Assembly (NCBI GenBank): GCA_020431945.1 | Contig: JAGQHH010000482.1 | Span: 1-5,045 of the forward strand | Reading direction: 5' to 3' | DNA from: Cyanobacteria bacterium HKST-UBA02 | Lineage (GTDB): Bacteria; Cyanobacteriota; Vampirovibrionia; Obscuribacterales; Obscuribacteraceae | Length of the DNA stretch: 5,045 nucleotides | In this document: one piece after another, positions 4,495-5,045 of the stretch | Layout of the letters: each line of letters begins with the position of its first letter | Position numbering within the stretch: the first letter of the stretch is position 1 | Notes under the pieces: generated by a model | The model's input: only the letters and a program-made list of their open reading frames with translations | Told to the model about the DNA's origin: nothing | Database searches by the model: none | Made by a program: the position numbers and the translations under genes

Positions 4495-5045
4495 TCAGCT
4501 GATATAAGCCTTGAGGGCGCTGGATTTCTTGTTGTTCCGCATTTTGCGCAGAGCTTTGATCTCGACCTGCCGAGCCCGCTCCTTGCTGATTCCCAGAACC
4601 GCACCGATTTTGGTGAGGGACCGGGGGGCGTCGCCGGTGAGGCCGAACCGCAGCTCGATCACCGACCGCTCCTGAGGATTCAGGCTCTCGAGGAGCTCAG
4701 TGACATCTTCGTGAAGAAGATTCTGAGTGGTCCTCTCGGTGGGCAGGGCGATGACATTGTCCTCGAGCACGTCAGCGAAAGTGCTATCGTAATCGGTGCC
4801 AATCGTGGCGTCGAGCGAAAGCAGGTTGCGCGAGGCGTTCAGGGCAAGGAGCACTTTCTCTTCGGACTCGCCGATACGCTCGGCAAGCTCGTCGGTACCC
4901 GGCGCCCGGCCCAGCTCGAGATAAAGCTCGCGAGCGGCCCGTTTGGCTTTGAGCAGAAGCTCGTTCATATGGACAGGCAGACGAATGAGCCTCGACTTGT
5001 CAGCGATTGCTCTTGTGATTGCCTGTCTGATCCACCAGGTGGCAT
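4495..5045 (-). CDS. RNA polymerase sigma-70 factor, RpoD/SigA type, C-terminal part (5' end outside window)
   Basis: The visible 182 residues are the C-terminal part of a sigma-70 family factor, which directs RNA polymerase to promoters. The frame stays open to the window edge, and the ATG at 4968 is an internal Met, not the start. Visible residues 1-25 (ATWWIRQAITRAIADKSRLIRLPVH) are region 2.4, which reads the -10 box, and the start of region 3.0. Residues 26-70 form region 3, with the RAPGTDELAERIGESEEKV block. Region 3.2 follows (SLDATIGTDYDSTFADVLED). Residues 110-170 are region 4, with NPQERSVIELRFGL and the -35-reading helix-turn-helix SLTKIGAVLGISKERARQVE, and then KALRKMR. The complete regions 3 and 4 and the short tail resemble principal or group 2 sigma factors, not ECF ones. 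The usual RERIRQIE is KERARQVE here, which slightly favours an alternative (group 2) factor. The missing N-terminal half would decide between the two. Confidence 0.95.
   Translation of the reverse strand, partial: ATWWIRQAITRAIADKSRLIRLPVHMNELLLKAKRAARELYLELGRAPGTDELAERIGESEEKVLLALNASRNLLSLDATIGTDYDSTFADVLEDNVIALPTERTTQNLLHEDVTELLESLNPQERSVIELRFGLTGDAPRSLTKIGAVLGISKERARQVEIKALRKMRNNKKSSALKAYIS

Overview
The window comes from a moderately GC-rich bacterium. It holds four genes: two on the + strand (DUF2934 protein, then a Yip1-domain membrane protein) and two on the - strand (a HypD-like protein, and the 3' part of a sigma-70 factor that runs off the right edge). The - strand pair converges on the + strand pair. 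The phylum cannot be fixed from the sequence. A DUF2934 protein with an Ala/Lys-rich tail, a proline/glutamine-rich Yip1 protein and a primary-type sigma factor with a cyanobacteria-like region 2.4 (WWIRQAITRAIADKSR) would fit an uncultured environmental lineage such as the Vampirovibrionia/Melainabacteria group. That is a low-confidence guess.

Layout: 1-64 is a leader with a perfect Shine-Dalgarno. 65-478 encodes a small basic protein with a C-terminal DUF2934 motif. 479-664 holds a 10-base tandem repeat, a strong intrinsic terminator (543-575) and the probable promoter region of the next gene. 665-2980 encodes a 771-residue protein: about 588 residues of disordered Pro/Gln/Ala/Gly-rich sequence, then a five-helix Yip1 membrane domain. 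2986-3089 is a minisatellite of about seven 15-base units that fills the gap between the convergent genes and runs over the hypD-like stop codon. 3079-4191 (- strand) encodes a complete but divergent HypD-like protein. 4192-4494 is noncoding, with a hairpin behind the sigma gene and a small dyad. 4495-5045 (- strand) is the C-terminal 182 residues of a sigma-70 factor.

The genes do not form one operon. The terminator at 543-575 separates the two + strand genes, and 303 bases separate the two - strand genes. No other hydrogenase maturation gene (hypA, B, C, E, F) and no hydrogenase subunit is visible. The HypD-like protein keeps the family fold and the C-terminal cysteine cluster, but several otherwise conserved active-site positions are changed. 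It is the strongest candidate here for an undescribed function. The next points of interest are the minisatellite and the repeated double-phenylalanine motifs in the disordered part of the Yip1 protein.
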